Positions 52,207 to 60,975 are shown, numbered from the stretch's first letter. The stretch: DNA of 64,000 bases from Cyanobacterium sp. HL-69 (GCA_002813895.1 CP024912.1:2418001-2482000); one strand, 5' to 3'. Notes: generated by a model not told the origin, from the sequence alone. Numbers and translations are program-made.

Positions 52207-54819
52207 ATGATTGCATTATCTGAAGTTCCTGAAAATAAAAAAATATTATGGTATTTTGATCCTGATATGTGTCATGACCTTATCTGGATTTATAATGTAG
52301 GCTATATTGTAATTGAACGTGCTGTAATAGCCAATTATTCATGGGCGGTAAATTTTTCAGAACATTTATTTCAAGATTTGTTACCTTATAGTTATGCCAA
52401 TACATTTTCCGATCCCAACACAGGAGAAGAATATGAACGATACTCAATTCCTTGTGAGAACACGGCTGTTAATACTACAGTAACATTACCTAACGAAAAT
52501 GATAAAAAATTAGTAATAACTTGGTTATATTTTGCAGGGGATATTGCTCATGATTGTACCTATGATACTAAGCCTTTTTTAATAAAAAGACATCATAGGA
52601 TTTATCCGTGTAATGGTCAAGAAATACATCTACATTTTACTTGCTGTAAATATTCAGTGGTCACGAGCGGTGTTGATATTCAAATAGATTTAGGAGATGC
52701 TGATTACAATAATTATATTCCGTTCCAATGGAATAGCAATATAGATAATGTTTATGGTTCGGAATATCAAAATATTACCCCACCAACTCATGGAGCTTTA
52801 GAAGATTTTAGCGCTGGTCAAGGTAATATAGGTGTTACAAGAGCAGTGGCTAGAGGACAAACAGGAGTTACAACCTATCCTTCGACTGCGGTAGGAAAAG
52901 TTCCTCATGGTTTATTAATATTTGCTAAACCTCAATATAGTAAAGTATCTAATCAAGGTATTAATGAAAACATAGTATTAGGAAACCCTCCTTTAAGGGT
53001 TTTAAACGAATCTATTTTACAAGGCGTTCAAATTGAAACTAATTATACTGTTCAACCAGCTTTTGTAATAGTGCCTGTAACAGAAATACTAGGAACTGTT
53101 CTTAGTAACAGATTATACCCTTATGGTCTAGCATTAGGGGGAAATTATAGTCTGACATCTCGGCTAGAGGTTTGGATAGGGTCTAATCCTGTTCTCTCTC
53201 AAGACGGATCAACAGTATTAAGACAACCTCAGAAAGTAACAGATAATCTATTTTTTTGGGAAGTGGGTGGCGAGGTTACTTATCCTACATATAGCGCAGG
53301 ATATGAAATAGTTGACGCTGTTGAAATTCCCGTGCGTGGAGGAGGTGTACAATTAAGACCTTCTGATGAAGACCTTGACCGTTTAAGAAATGCACCTGGT
53401 ACTACTGGATTTGTATCTTGGACTTCAATTGGCAATGGGAAATTATTAATAAGTTTCACAACTGGAAACACGATAATTTATGAAAGAGAAATTACCATCA
53501 ATTATGGTAGTCCATTAAAAGGGAAACCAGCTTCAGTTCGGTATGATCTTTTTCGTATTACTGAAATTGTTAGTACCAGTCCAGCAAGTTTGGACTATGA
53601 TCCAGATGATGACCCATGGTTATGGAATGATTTATTAGAAGCTAGAGAACATTATCATAATAGAATTAATACTTTAAAAAATATTGTTAGTTTTGATAAA
53701 AAAATTGACATTTTACCTATTATAGATACTAATGATGAAAATCCTGTATTACTATATAACACTTACATTAGACCATTAATTAAGTCTAATAAATCTTTAC
53801 CCCTAATTGTAAATCAATTAGGGGTAAATCCTTTTAAGCAACTACAAGGATTTGACTTTACGGGGGGAGGATCAGGGGGAGAATCAATACAATACACAAT
53901 TCCCATAACTGAGGACGCTAAATTTGAACTAACTATTAAATACATTATGGAATTATCAGATAGTCTTAGAATACAAGAAATTCACGCTTGTTTAGGTGCA
54001 GACGAGTTCGCTTACCAAGATAAAGAAGCATACGAACCCGAACCACGGGTAACAAATATAGGATGGCTAACCAATAGAATAGCCTTAGCCCTCGGTATCA
54101 GCTATAAACCCGATGGTAAGATAATGAGTGTGAGGAGGAGAAAAGCGGTGTCCTACACAGACAATGAGGCAACGTTACCATCAGGGTGGGGAAGGGGTCA
54201 ATTCTCAGTGAATAAAGGTGGCAACACCCAAGGACAGACTGGGGGTGAAGCTAATGAGGATAGGTTAGGAATAGCCTATCAAAATCGGTGTAATAAGTAC
54301 GAGAATTTTGATGATAATAACCCTGAGACTAATACTTTGGCGCGGGGTGATATTATCCTCTGTGAAAATATCCCACAATATCTTGAGTCATTATTGGAAG
54401 ACCTTGATAAAGGTTTAAATTGGCAGGAAATGGGAACAGGGGTAATTCCTAGTGCTGATGGTACTGGATTTTGTACTTTTGAGGGATTAGGTACTTTAGT
54501 GGCTGAGATTTCTTATATGTTGTCCTCTCTCAGTAATAATATTTATGAGAGTCACACCCTTAATTTGATGACCTATAACACTACCCTAGAGTTACTTAAA
54601 GCCATAGGAGTACCCACAGGGGTAGGATACATCCCTGTGGATGTGGGGGTAAAAGAAGTTATTGGTGATGCCAACCCTGCCCAATTAATCGTACCTAAAG
54701 TTGCTGAGGATAGTCCTAATATTACCACTCAATTATATAATCTATTAGCTAACCTATCATTATTGATTGGTGCAATGAGTGACAAGCAAGTACAAGATGA
54801 TCAACAAGAACAACAATAA
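52207..54819 (+). CDS. Large putative particle protein B (fused form)
   Basis: 870 residues, starting directly after the GT2 stop. Residues 1-580 correspond to element 1's 677-residue protein (weak, for example ERAVIANYSWAVNFSEHLFQDLL). Residues about 582-870, from SLRIQEIHACLGADEFA, correspond strongly to the separate 273-residue protein, including NKGGNTQGQTGG. A Gly-rich linker (FTGGGSGGES) joins the halves. An internal Met at the junction (MELSDSLRIQ) is where the separate gene of element 1 starts, so an internally initiated short form is possible. No known family. Confidence 0.75.
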   Translation: MIALSEVPENKKILWYFDPDMCHDLIWIYNVGYIVIERAVIANYSWAVNFSEHLFQDLLPYSYANTFSDPNTGEEYERYSIPCENTAVNTTVTLPNENDKKLVITWLYFAGDIAHDCTYDTKPFLIKRHHRIYPCNGQEIHLHFTCCKYSVVTSGVDIQIDLGDADYNNYIPFQWNSNIDNVYGSEYQNITPPTHGALEDFSAGQGNIGVTRAVARGQTGVTTYPSTAVGKVPHGLLIFAKPQYSKVSNQGINENIVLGNPPLRVLNESILQGVQIETNYTVQPAFVIVPVTEILGTVLSNRLYPYGLALGGNYSLTSRLEVWIGSNPVLSQDGSTVLRQPQKVTDNLFFWEVGGEVTYPTYSAGYEIVDAVEIPVRGGGVQLRPSDEDLDRLRNAPGTTGFVSWTSIGNGKLLISFTTGNTIIYEREITINYGSPLKGKPASVRYDLFRITEIVSTSPASLDYDPDDDPWLWNDLLEAREHYHNRINTLKNIVSFDKKIDILPIIDTNDENPVLLYNTYIRPLIKSNKSLPLIVNQLGVNPFKQLQGFDFTGGGSGGESIQYTIPITEDAKFELTIKYIMELSDSLRIQEIHACLGADEFAYQDKEAYEPEPRVTNIGWLTNRIALALGISYKPDGKIMSVRRRKAVSYTDNEATLPSGWGRGQFSVNKGGNTQGQTGGEANEDRLGIAYQNRCNKYENFDDNNPETNTLARGDIILCENIPQYLESLLEDLDKGLNWQEMGTGVIPSADGTGFCTFEGLGTLVAEISYMLSSLSNNIYESHTLNLMTYNTTLELLKAIGVPTGVGYIPVDVGVKEVIGDANPAQLIVPKVAEDSPNITTQLYNLLANLSLLIGAMSDKQVQDDQQEQQ

Positions 54820-54821
54820 TA

Positions 54822-56105
54822 ATGCCTATACCAAGAACCCCGTACGAATTATGGCGTAACGCATGGAATAGTTACAGAAGAGCTATTCAATTTGTAGATG
54901 GTTTATTAGTACCTCCTGCTAACGCACCCACAGGCACGGGATACGATTATGGAGTACCCAAACCTGCCCATGATGCTACCTCTAAGCCGTCTGTAGATGT
55001 AGCACCCCCTGCACCTAGTTTTGAGTTACCAGATCGCCCTCCCAGAATTAGGATTAAGTTACCACCCATTAAAATATTTGACCCTGATAATCCTCCCGTT
55101 ATGAGGGTAATCTATCCTGAGTTACCCCCTAGGGTATTACCAGAACCACAACCATCTCCTGAAAAGGAATTTACCTCAGAGGTTGGTAATAGTTTAGCCA
55201 CTAGGGAATATGGATGTTTATTGGCTAACCCTCTCTATAGTGGTGAATTAGAGTTTTGTTATTATGAGGAAGTTTCTACCAATGATTTCTTTATTATTAT
55301 CATTGATAAAATCCTACAATATTTAGAGGAATTAGTTAGACAAGCTCTCAATATTGAAGACCCTGAAACAATAGTTAGTAATGCGTGTAAGCTAGGGGTG
55401 GCATTACTTCCAATACAATATTATGAAAAACCAATCATGATTATCGGTTGTGATTATTTTGGTGAAATAGCAGACTATTATCAACGCCGTAATTTGATAC
55501 TAAATAGTTTTCCCATCTCAGGGAAAATTCATATCGGTAATCTCAATTTTAAAAAGTGTGACTTACCCCAAAAAGAAGCTGAGGATAATCAGGATTTTGA
55601 CTTGGGATTGTCCAATGAGTGTGCTATTCCCCTTAGTATGTATGACCAAACCGAAGGTTACAAAGTTGACCAATTACAAGTCATTTATCGTAACCTTGAC
55701 TGGGAAGAACAACGAAAACCAAGACAATTTTCTTTACCTAGTCCACGTTCAGACCTAACCATTGGAATGATCAAAACAGCCGTACCATTGACATGGCGAT
55801 CAGGTAAAGCCCAAGTGGATATTTTTATGATTCTCACTGATTATCAGGAGGGTGTTAAACCCATTTATAAGACTACTTTATTCACTAATCATGAGAATCA
55901 GCAACAGGTAGAAGATTTTGTCTATATGCAATTTAGAGGATGGTTAGATGCTCTTACCCAAAATGTGATTATCAAAAATTATCAAGCTAAATTTCATGAT
56001 AATTTTGATATATTTGTGGGTAGTTTCAGACCTCATCGTGCCGTACAGTTAGGGTGGGATAGAGACAAGAAAAAATGGTTTACTAAAGCAGATTGGAATC
56101 TATGA
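54822..56105 (+). CDS. Pro-rich structural protein candidate
   Basis: 427 residues. Residues 25-125 are rich in Pro (VDVAPPAPSFELPDRPPRIRIKLPP, LPPRVLPEPQPSPEKE). A helical hydrophobic stretch (DFFIIIIDKILQYLEELVRQAL) follows, then a beta-rich domain with several Cys, ending AVQLGWDRDKKKWFTKADWNL. It sits where element 1 has its Pro/Asn-rich 598-residue gene, and so may have the same role, but the sequences are not clearly homologous to me. Its end overlaps the minus-strand gene at 56100. Confidence 0.65.
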   Translation: MPIPRTPYELWRNAWNSYRRAIQFVDGLLVPPANAPTGTGYDYGVPKPAHDATSKPSVDVAPPAPSFELPDRPPRIRIKLPPIKIFDPDNPPVMRVIYPELPPRVLPEPQPSPEKEFTSEVGNSLATREYGCLLANPLYSGELEFCYYEEVSTNDFFIIIIDKILQYLEELVRQALNIEDPETIVSNACKLGVALLPIQYYEKPIMIIGCDYFGEIADYYQRRNLILNSFPISGKIHIGNLNFKKCDLPQKEAEDNQDFDLGLSNECAIPLSMYDQTEGYKVDQLQVIYRNLDWEEQRKPRQFSLPSPRSDLTIGMIKTAVPLTWRSGKAQVDIFMILTDYQEGVKPIYKTTLFTNHENQQQVEDFVYMQFRGWLDALTQNVIIKNYQAKFHDNFDIFVGSFRPHRAVQLGWDRDKKKWFTKADWNL

Positions 56106-56462
56106 TCTAACAAATTCCACCGCTCTACAATTTAACCTTTCACCGTCTGCTGATGCCACTTGCCTACTTCTATTTTTAATGTCATTTATCCAACGATCAT
56201 GATCACGATAAAAGACTCTTACTCGTTTATTTGGTTGATTAAATCCCCCAGACTCTACAAAATCGATATATCTAGGCATTAAATCTTTTCTGTTTAAAAC
56301 GAATAAACAATTACTACCCTGTAGGGTATCTTGCGCACTAAAGCCTCCCCTTGCTAATCTTTGACTTGGAGTTAATGGAGAATTATCATCATACTTAATT
56401 TTTACAAATACTAAATCTTCTGTATCTGTAATATAATTTACAAAATAAGTTTCTAATGCCAT
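56100..56462 (-). CDS. Hypothetical protein, opposite strand
   Basis: 120 residues, mixed alpha/beta, basic (FVKIKYDDNSPLTPSQRLARGGFSAQDTLQ, RVRVFYRDHDRWINDIKNRSRQV). It interrupts the rightward operon, overlaps 54822 by 6 bp tail to tail, and has its promoter in the AT-rich gap 56463-56626. Possibly a moron-type cargo gene expressed in the integrated state. No family recognised. Confidence 0.55.
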   Translation of the reverse strand: MALETYFVNYITDTEDLVFVKIKYDDNSPLTPSQRLARGGFSAQDTLQGSNCLFVLNRKDLMPRYIDFVESGGFNQPNKRVRVFYRDHDRWINDIKNRSRQVASADGERLNCRAVEFVRS

Positions 56463-56626
56463 AATATTATTTTTTATGTTGTTTATATATTATTAATAAT
56501 AGCTCAAATTACCGCTATTATGTTATTACAAGATAAAAAATATTATTTTACATTCTAAATATTTTTTGCTAAAAATATATTTCGCACTTGCAGAACTATA
56601 TAGGTCTTTTACTATTTACTAATATT

Positions 56627-56848
56627 ATGAAGCTAATAAATTCATCAGCATTAAGTAGAATCATAGGAGAAAAATCATATTATATTAAGAATAATAAAAA
56701 TAAATTACCTCATATTGGTAGGAAAAAATTAAGCGGTATTACTTACTATAATATTGAATATGTAAAGAAATTTATCTGTAAATTAAAAGTATTTACACCC
56801 GAAGAATATGCAACTATAATTAACAAGTTAGATAGCTATAACCCTTAA
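56627..56848 (+). CDS. Small basic HTH-like protein (excisionase candidate)
   Basis: 73 residues from ATG 56627 (an in-frame start at 56588 is less likely). ALSRIIGEKSYYIKNNKNKLPHIGRKKLSGITYYNIEYVKKFI has the look of a small winged-helix/MerR-like excisionase: helix, basic wing, and a YNIEYVKKF-type closing helix. It is isolated between an AT-rich gap and a terminator. If correct it would be the recombination directionality factor; this is pattern-based inference. Confidence 0.5.
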   Translation: MKLINSSALSRIIGEKSYYIKNNKNKLPHIGRKKLSGITYYNIEYVKKFICKLKVFTPEEYATIINKLDSYNP

Positions 56849-56853
56849 TTAAC

Positions 56854-56872
56854 AAAGTCTTATGACTTTTTT
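56854..56872 (+). terminator. Weak intrinsic terminator
   Basis: AAAGTC / GACTTT stem with TTAT loop and a T6 run, 6 bp after the stop of the small basic gene. Confidence 0.6.
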
Positions 56873-56902
56873 AATAAGTATAAATATTGATTTTATTTAC
56901 TT

Positions 56903-56931
56903 GCACAATTAAAAATTCTCAGCTATAGTGT
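56903..56931 (+). promoter_or_regulatory. Promoter of the late operon, element 2
   Basis: TTGCAC at 56903-56908 and TATAGT at 56926-56931 with 17-bp spacing, 33 bp before the ATG at 56965. Sits after a terminator, so the late genes form their own transcription unit, as in element 1 (38812). Confidence 0.65.
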
Positions 56932-56964
56932 TATTTATCAACACATAGAAAATGAGTAAAAAAT

Positions 56965-57279
56965 ATGTTACCTACCGATTTGTTTCCCAATTTAAGCACC
57001 GATGGTACTTCTATCACCATTCCTTTAACCGATTTAGATGGATTAACTGCTAGTGAAGCTGATCCAGCCACTGGAGATGGCAGAGAATTAGCACGTATCT
57101 TAGTCAATAGCATGGTTACTAAATACTTAGAAATCCCTCAACAGGATAGACCTGCTAGATTTGTAGCATCTAAAGCCAACCCTCAAGGTATTGGTGTAGA
57201 ACAAATCCGACAAACCTACACTTTAGGATTTGATGTATTACTTGATAGTGCTGGTGTTGCGATGGTATCTGAAGCCTAA
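56965..57279 (+). CDS. Small repeating-unit protein, paralogue 2 of element 2
   Basis: 104 residues (MLPTDLFPNLSTDGTSITIPLTDLDGLTASEAD, then RELARILVNSMVTKYLE, then NPQGIGVEQIR). Paralogue of 50553 and distantly of element 1's 36949 and 38878. It is the first gene behind its own promoter and directly ahead of the best ribosome-binding site in the region. Small, acidic, no signal peptide. Best candidate with its neighbour for an abundant particle component. Confidence 0.72.
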   Translation: MLPTDLFPNLSTDGTSITIPLTDLDGLTASEADPATGDGRELARILVNSMVTKYLEIPQQDRPARFVASKANPQGIGVEQIRQTYTLGFDVLLDSAGVAMVSEA

Positions 57280-57317
57280 TCACCAAATAATAATAAAAAC
57301 ATAGGAGGTGATGCGTA

Positions 57318-58034
57318 ATGGCAAACACAAAAAGTTATTTATTAAATAACTACACGACCGATTTTGGGCAAAGTTACAATCTAACTTTTAAAGCACAGGA
57401 TACAATGTTAGACCGAGTAAGTGCTAATTTTCCTGAGAATAATGGAGATCAGCCTTGTAGTTTAGCTCGATTATTTAAACCCAGAAAATTAATAGTTACG
57501 TTTGATGATGGGAAATCGTTGGAAGTACCAGTATTATCAATAGGTTTAGTACCTGCGATTGCTAGTACGTTACTGGGAGATACTGGTGTGGTATGCGTTG
57601 CCTTAAGAGGAGAAAGGTGGGTTAGTATACCCCCTGCTATTTTAGGAGGTAGCTATGCTACCACTGGACTGGCTGGAGAAGCAACACCAAGTAAAGAGTC
57701 AATATTTTACGAATATGACATTGATGGTAGTAGCACCTTGTTATTACGGACTAGCATAGAAACGGGTGCGTTAAACAATTTACAACAAGCCTGTCTAAGA
57801 ATCCAACCTCAAGCCTTGAGTTGTTCTGGTAGTCAAGGGATTCAACCCAGACGATTTAAAGGGGAAAGATTTAACCTAACTACTGAGGGCAAGATTGCTA
57901 AACAAGTGATTGTTTCCTCAAATAGTGAAGCAGATATACGTCAATGTGGACAAGATATTATGGCTAATTTCAATTGTATGGGTTATCAAGGTACTAATAT
58001 CCCTAATGTAGCTAATTTCTTTAATGCACCATAG
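57318..58034 (+). CDS. Putative major particle protein, element 2
   Basis: 238 residues. A perfect 10-base Shine-Dalgarno AGGAGGTGAT (57303-57312, fully complementary to the usual 16S 3' end) precedes ATG 57318 by five bases, unusual in cyanobacteria and indicating high translation. The protein has a basic DNA- or RNA-friendly N-terminal half (LARLFKPRKLIVTFDDGKSLEVPVLS), a Gly-rich core (PPAILGGSYATTGLAGEATPSK) and scattered Cys (CVALRGERW, ACLRIQPQALSCSG). It occupies the slot of element 1's 39301 gene. No match to a capsid fold I can name. Confidence 0.68.
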   Translation: MANTKSYLLNNYTTDFGQSYNLTFKAQDTMLDRVSANFPENNGDQPCSLARLFKPRKLIVTFDDGKSLEVPVLSIGLVPAIASTLLGDTGVVCVALRGERWVSIPPAILGGSYATTGLAGEATPSKESIFYEYDIDGSSTLLLRTSIETGALNNLQQACLRIQPQALSCSGSQGIQPRRFKGERFNLTTEGKIAKQVIVSSNSEADIRQCGQDIMANFNCMGYQGTNIPNVANFFNAP

Positions 58035-58399
58035 TGATACTCTGTGATTACAAAACTGATTTAGGTGGTATTACAAGGTTAGTACGCCCCCGTTTACAGG
58101 GGGTTAACACCAACACTAATGAGGATATTTCACCCAGTGAAATATTAACTATTATCAGTAATTATGTTCCGATCACAGGATATTATGAAAGGTTTGGAAG
58201 AACGGCAGTCTGTAGCTTCAATGGCAGAAAAAGAAGATTATTACTGCAACTAAACAATCAAGTAATTGATGTGGAATACCCAGAACCGTTTATAAATTTT
58301 GATTGGACAGTCTTTGATGATTTATCTGTGAAAGCTGAAACAGTACCAGAATTTATCAACGATGCTCAAATTAGACAATATCTTAAAGATTTTAGCTAA
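58034..58399 (+). CDS. Putative particle protein
   Basis: 121 residues from GTG 58034, which overlaps the previous stop (TAGTG). Beta-rich, mixed charge (MILCDYKTDLGGITRLVRPRL, YYERFGRTAVCSFNGRKRRLLLQLNNQVIDVEYPEP). Stop and next ATG overlap at 58399, so it is translated as part of a tightly coupled run of late genes. Function unknown. Confidence 0.62.
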   Translation: MILCDYKTDLGGITRLVRPRLQGVNTNTNEDISPSEILTIISNYVPITGYYERFGRTAVCSFNGRKRRLLLQLNNQVIDVEYPEPFINFDWTVFDDLSVKAETVPEFINDAQIRQYLKDFS

Positions 58400-58833
58400 T
58401 GGAACTACCCCCCAGACGTACTAGACGATATGAGTTGGTAAAATTTATTTATACCACTGATAATAATGAATCACTTGTCACAGGACAATTTCATTATAAG
58501 GATGAGAATGGAGTACCATTCTTTGAGTTGTCTAGTAGATTTCTGTCAAGGGTGGTGACGGGCAGAAGTCGTGAGAAGTTTTGGGGTAATCCTGATAGGT
58601 TAAGAAAAGCTGAGGTGCAATATCCAGAACCACGCAATCAAAATGGGGTAGGCAGTGCTACTTTATATATCCCTGACAATCCTGATAACGGCACTAAAGA
58701 GACGTTTCTGGAAATAAGGGATATAGTATATGGCAAGTTTGCCCCTTTTAATCAGAGAGCGTGTGTGAATTACAGGGGTGAAAATAGATTTACAAGGGAG
58801 TTACCCAGTAGGGTAAATGAGGTAATACAGTGA
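58399..58833 (+). CDS. Putative particle protein
   Basis: 144 residues, strongly basic start (ELPPRRTRRYELVKFIY), beta-rich, with an RKAEVQYPEPRNQNGVGSATLYIPD core. Overlaps both neighbours by 1-4 bp. The YPEP motif also occurs in the preceding protein (VIDVEYPEPF), suggesting a distant duplication. Function unknown. Confidence 0.62.
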   Translation: MELPPRRTRRYELVKFIYTTDNNESLVTGQFHYKDENGVPFFELSSRFLSRVVTGRSREKFWGNPDRLRKAEVQYPEPRNQNGVGSATLYIPDNPDNGTKETFLEIRDIVYGKFAPFNQRACVNYRGENRFTRELPSRVNEVIQ

Positions 58834-59393
58834 CTATTGCTCAAATATATTCAGGTACACCTAACAATGGCATTGCTAACACTGATTTGTTTATTGATGG
58901 TAGTGCAATTTTTATGGTTGCTCCTGATTTAACGGATGAGGTTGAACTTGATTTTTATCTTCAGGTAGAAATTGACACTGAAAATAGATTGTTAAAGTTA
59001 AACCCTGAGTATAGATTGGATACTGTGGTGCTTTTCCCTGTACCTGATGAGTTGAGGAATTGTAACCTTAATATGTACGGGGTAATTCTCACTACCTTTC
59101 CTGTTGCCATTGAAGTTTATGTAATCTTCAAGAATACTGATACAGAGGAATTATTACAACAAATTTATGAGGAAATTTTAGCCCTTAGACAAGAGTTTGC
59201 TCTTGAACAGGCTAGAAATATAGCCACTGACATTGCTTTTGCGTTGGCAGGACAACAACTAAGCATAGGATTAGGGATTTTAGCTACGGGTTTAATCCCT
59301 ATCACTGGCGGTGTATCTTCTACTGCTGTACCAGCGTTTGGTGGTAGTACAAGTATTTTAGCCCCCGTAACCATAGGGGGATTATTAGGATAA
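58830..59393 (+). CDS. Putative particle protein with C-terminal hydrophobic region
   Basis: 187 residues from GTG 58830 (overlapping the previous TGA). Beta-rich N-terminal domain (AQIYSGTPNNGIANTDLFIDGSAIFMVAPDL), then a helical segment (EELLQQIYEEILALRQEF), and a Gly/Ala/Ile-rich C-terminus (GQQLSIGLGILATGLIPITGG, ILAPVTIGGLLG) that could insert in a membrane. The overall form, surface domain plus membrane-active tail, would suit an entry or pore protein. No family recognised. Confidence 0.6.
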   Translation: MTIAQIYSGTPNNGIANTDLFIDGSAIFMVAPDLTDEVELDFYLQVEIDTENRLLKLNPEYRLDTVVLFPVPDELRNCNLNMYGVILTTFPVAIEVYVIFKNTDTEELLQQIYEEILALRQEFALEQARNIATDIAFALAGQQLSIGLGILATGLIPITGGVSSTAVPAFGGSTSILAPVTIGGLLG

Positions 59394-59395
59394 AT

Positions 59396-59833
59396 ATGAT
59401 TAAAACAAGTATAGTTCAAGGCAATTCAGCAATTAGGGCTTTTAATGATAGAGGTATTTTTTATGGCGGTGAAGCAATACCCGAAATTACTCCTTATCAG
59501 GTTAGTCAAATTGAAGCTGGGAGAGAATATAAATGGGATTTTCGGGTGATTGGTCAAACAATAACTCCTGTAACCCTTTTTGGATATAAAAGTACGGGGG
59601 TAAGTAACAGTAATTCCCTGATTATTAGAATCCAGCAAAATGGTACTATCCTTTGGGAGATTGACTTGGCAGGGAATAGCAACACCTTGGGAAATAGTTT
59701 CTTTTATAACTTTCCTTTCTTTGTTATTGCTGAGAATCAGATAGCTAGTGTTATCAGTTCTGTTGATTTAGACTCTGTTGTTGTCTTTGCTAAAAATGTT
59801 CACTTAAATCCTCCCGTACCACCTCAAACCTAA
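59396..59833 (+). CDS. Beta-rich putative particle protein
   Basis: 145 residues, beta-strand dominated (YKWDFRVIGQTITPVTLFGYKSTG, NSLIIRIQQNGTILWEIDLAG). May be the positional equivalent of element 1's 40097 gene. Starts 2 bp after the preceding stop. Function unknown. Confidence 0.58.
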   Translation: MIKTSIVQGNSAIRAFNDRGIFYGGEAIPEITPYQVSQIEAGREYKWDFRVIGQTITPVTLFGYKSTGVSNSNSLIIRIQQNGTILWEIDLAGNSNTLGNSFFYNFPFFVIAENQIASVISSVDLDSVVVFAKNVHLNPPVPPQT

Positions 59834-59841
59834 ATAAGCTA

Positions 59842-60207
59842 ATGAGACAAAAAATTATTAAGTTAGGGTTAGGACAGTTCAGAGTATTCTGGGAAAATCA
59901 TGAGAAACAGGCATTAAGGTTGGACTTTAGACCATTACTCAATAACATTCCGTTTAAGGGTGATATGGTCATATTACATTGGCAAGGCAGACCATGGGGT
60001 TTGAGAAGGTGGGGTGTTTATTGTAGTAGGTCTGACCAATATTACGGGGTTGACCATGACAAGCTAAACCTCAATGAGTGTCCGTGTGATACCTTCCAAA
60101 TACCAGAAAAACAATTTAAGACCTTGCCAACGGCGGTGTTAGTATTCCGTAACTGCACAATTAACGGCAAAGGTGAAATGATGGAGGTAGTCAATGGAAT
60201 GGTCTAA
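59842..60207 (+). CDS. Hypothetical protein
   Basis: 121 residues, basic, Trp-rich (FRVFWENHEKQALRLDFRPLL, ILHWQGRPWGLRRWGVYCSRSDQYYGVDHD) with four Cys in the C-terminal half. Its last 14 bp overlap the next gene, so expression is coupled to the membrane genes that follow. No known family. Confidence 0.6.
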   Translation: MRQKIIKLGLGQFRVFWENHEKQALRLDFRPLLNNIPFKGDMVILHWQGRPWGLRRWGVYCSRSDQYYGVDHDKLNLNECPCDTFQIPEKQFKTLPTAVLVFRNCTINGKGEMMEVVNGMV

Positions 60208-60562
60208 TCTAATCCTCGGTATCCTTGCCCTGATAGTGCCGTTTTTATTATGGTGGTTACAGGTACAACAGACCAACTTACGAGATAAGCAAAAGGAGAT
60301 TAAAAACCTTGAGAAAATGTTAGGGAAGTTAGAGGATGACATTGCCTATACTAAGTCTCAAATTGATGGTATCTATCAACAACTTGCACACCGTAGCGAA
60401 TATGCCAAACTAAAGTATCAAGTATTGCTTGACCAAATAGCAGATCTGAATAACTACCTTAAAAATAATACTAAGTTTGTACCCCGTAGAAATAACGTAA
60501 GCCGTGACTTTCCTACTATGACTAGCTATGAAGATGATTCACCCCCTACAGGTTTATTTTAA
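60194..60562 (+). CDS. Membrane-anchored coiled-coil protein
   Basis: 122 residues: N-terminal transmembrane helix (LILGILALIVPFLLWWLQV), then a charged coiled coil (DKQKEIKNLEKMLGKLEDDIAYTKSQIDGIYQQL) and a polar tail. Same topology as element 1's 40498 protein beside the holin, hence a spanin- or accessory-lysis candidate, although in element 2 holin and endolysin are located elsewhere. Stop and next ATG overlap at 60562. Confidence 0.58.
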   Translation: MEWSNLILGILALIVPFLLWWLQVQQTNLRDKQKEIKNLEKMLGKLEDDIAYTKSQIDGIYQQLAHRSEYAKLKYQVLLDQIADLNNYLKNNTKFVPRRNNVSRDFPTMTSYEDDSPPTGLF

Positions 60563-60975
60563 TGTGGTATGTTATTTGGTTTCATCTGTTTGAACATTTC
60601 ACCCAGATAATACAAGTTTATATTCTAGGGTGGGAACGTTCTCAGAGTTTGGGAATAATAGGATTATTGTTTCCTATTCTTATCCGTAGTGAGATACTGC
60701 ACTATCTTTTTAGTCTGTTTAATGTCATCTTCTTCCTACCATTAGCAAGACAAAATACCTATTATTACACGGCTACCATATTAGCAATATTGCACCACAA
60801 TGAACACTTTGGTCTATTGTTACAATCGATATTTAAGGAATATTGGTTTGGGGGTAATAAACCAATGACTTTTTTAGAGCAATTTATTCCCCGAATTGAA
60901 TTGCACTTTATTTATAACTTGATAGTTTTATCACCCATTATTGTTTGTCATATAAAATGTCGTGAAAAATATTAA
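60562..60975 (+). CDS. Polytopic membrane protein at the right end of element 2
   Basis: 137 residues with about three to four hydrophobic segments (SLGIIGLLFPILI, YLFSLFNVIFFLPL, FIYNLIVLSPIIV) and several His/Cys (ILHHNEHFG, CHIKCREKY). Last gene of the element, 36 bp before the right attachment core, ending in a perfect terminator. Resembles HXXEE-type small membrane proteins in composition. Function unknown. Confidence 0.6.
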   Translation: MWYVIWFHLFEHFTQIIQVYILGWERSQSLGIIGLLFPILIRSEILHYLFSLFNVIFFLPLARQNTYYYTATILAILHHNEHFGLLLQSIFKEYWFGGNKPMTFLEQFIPRIELHFIYNLIVLSPIIVCHIKCREKY

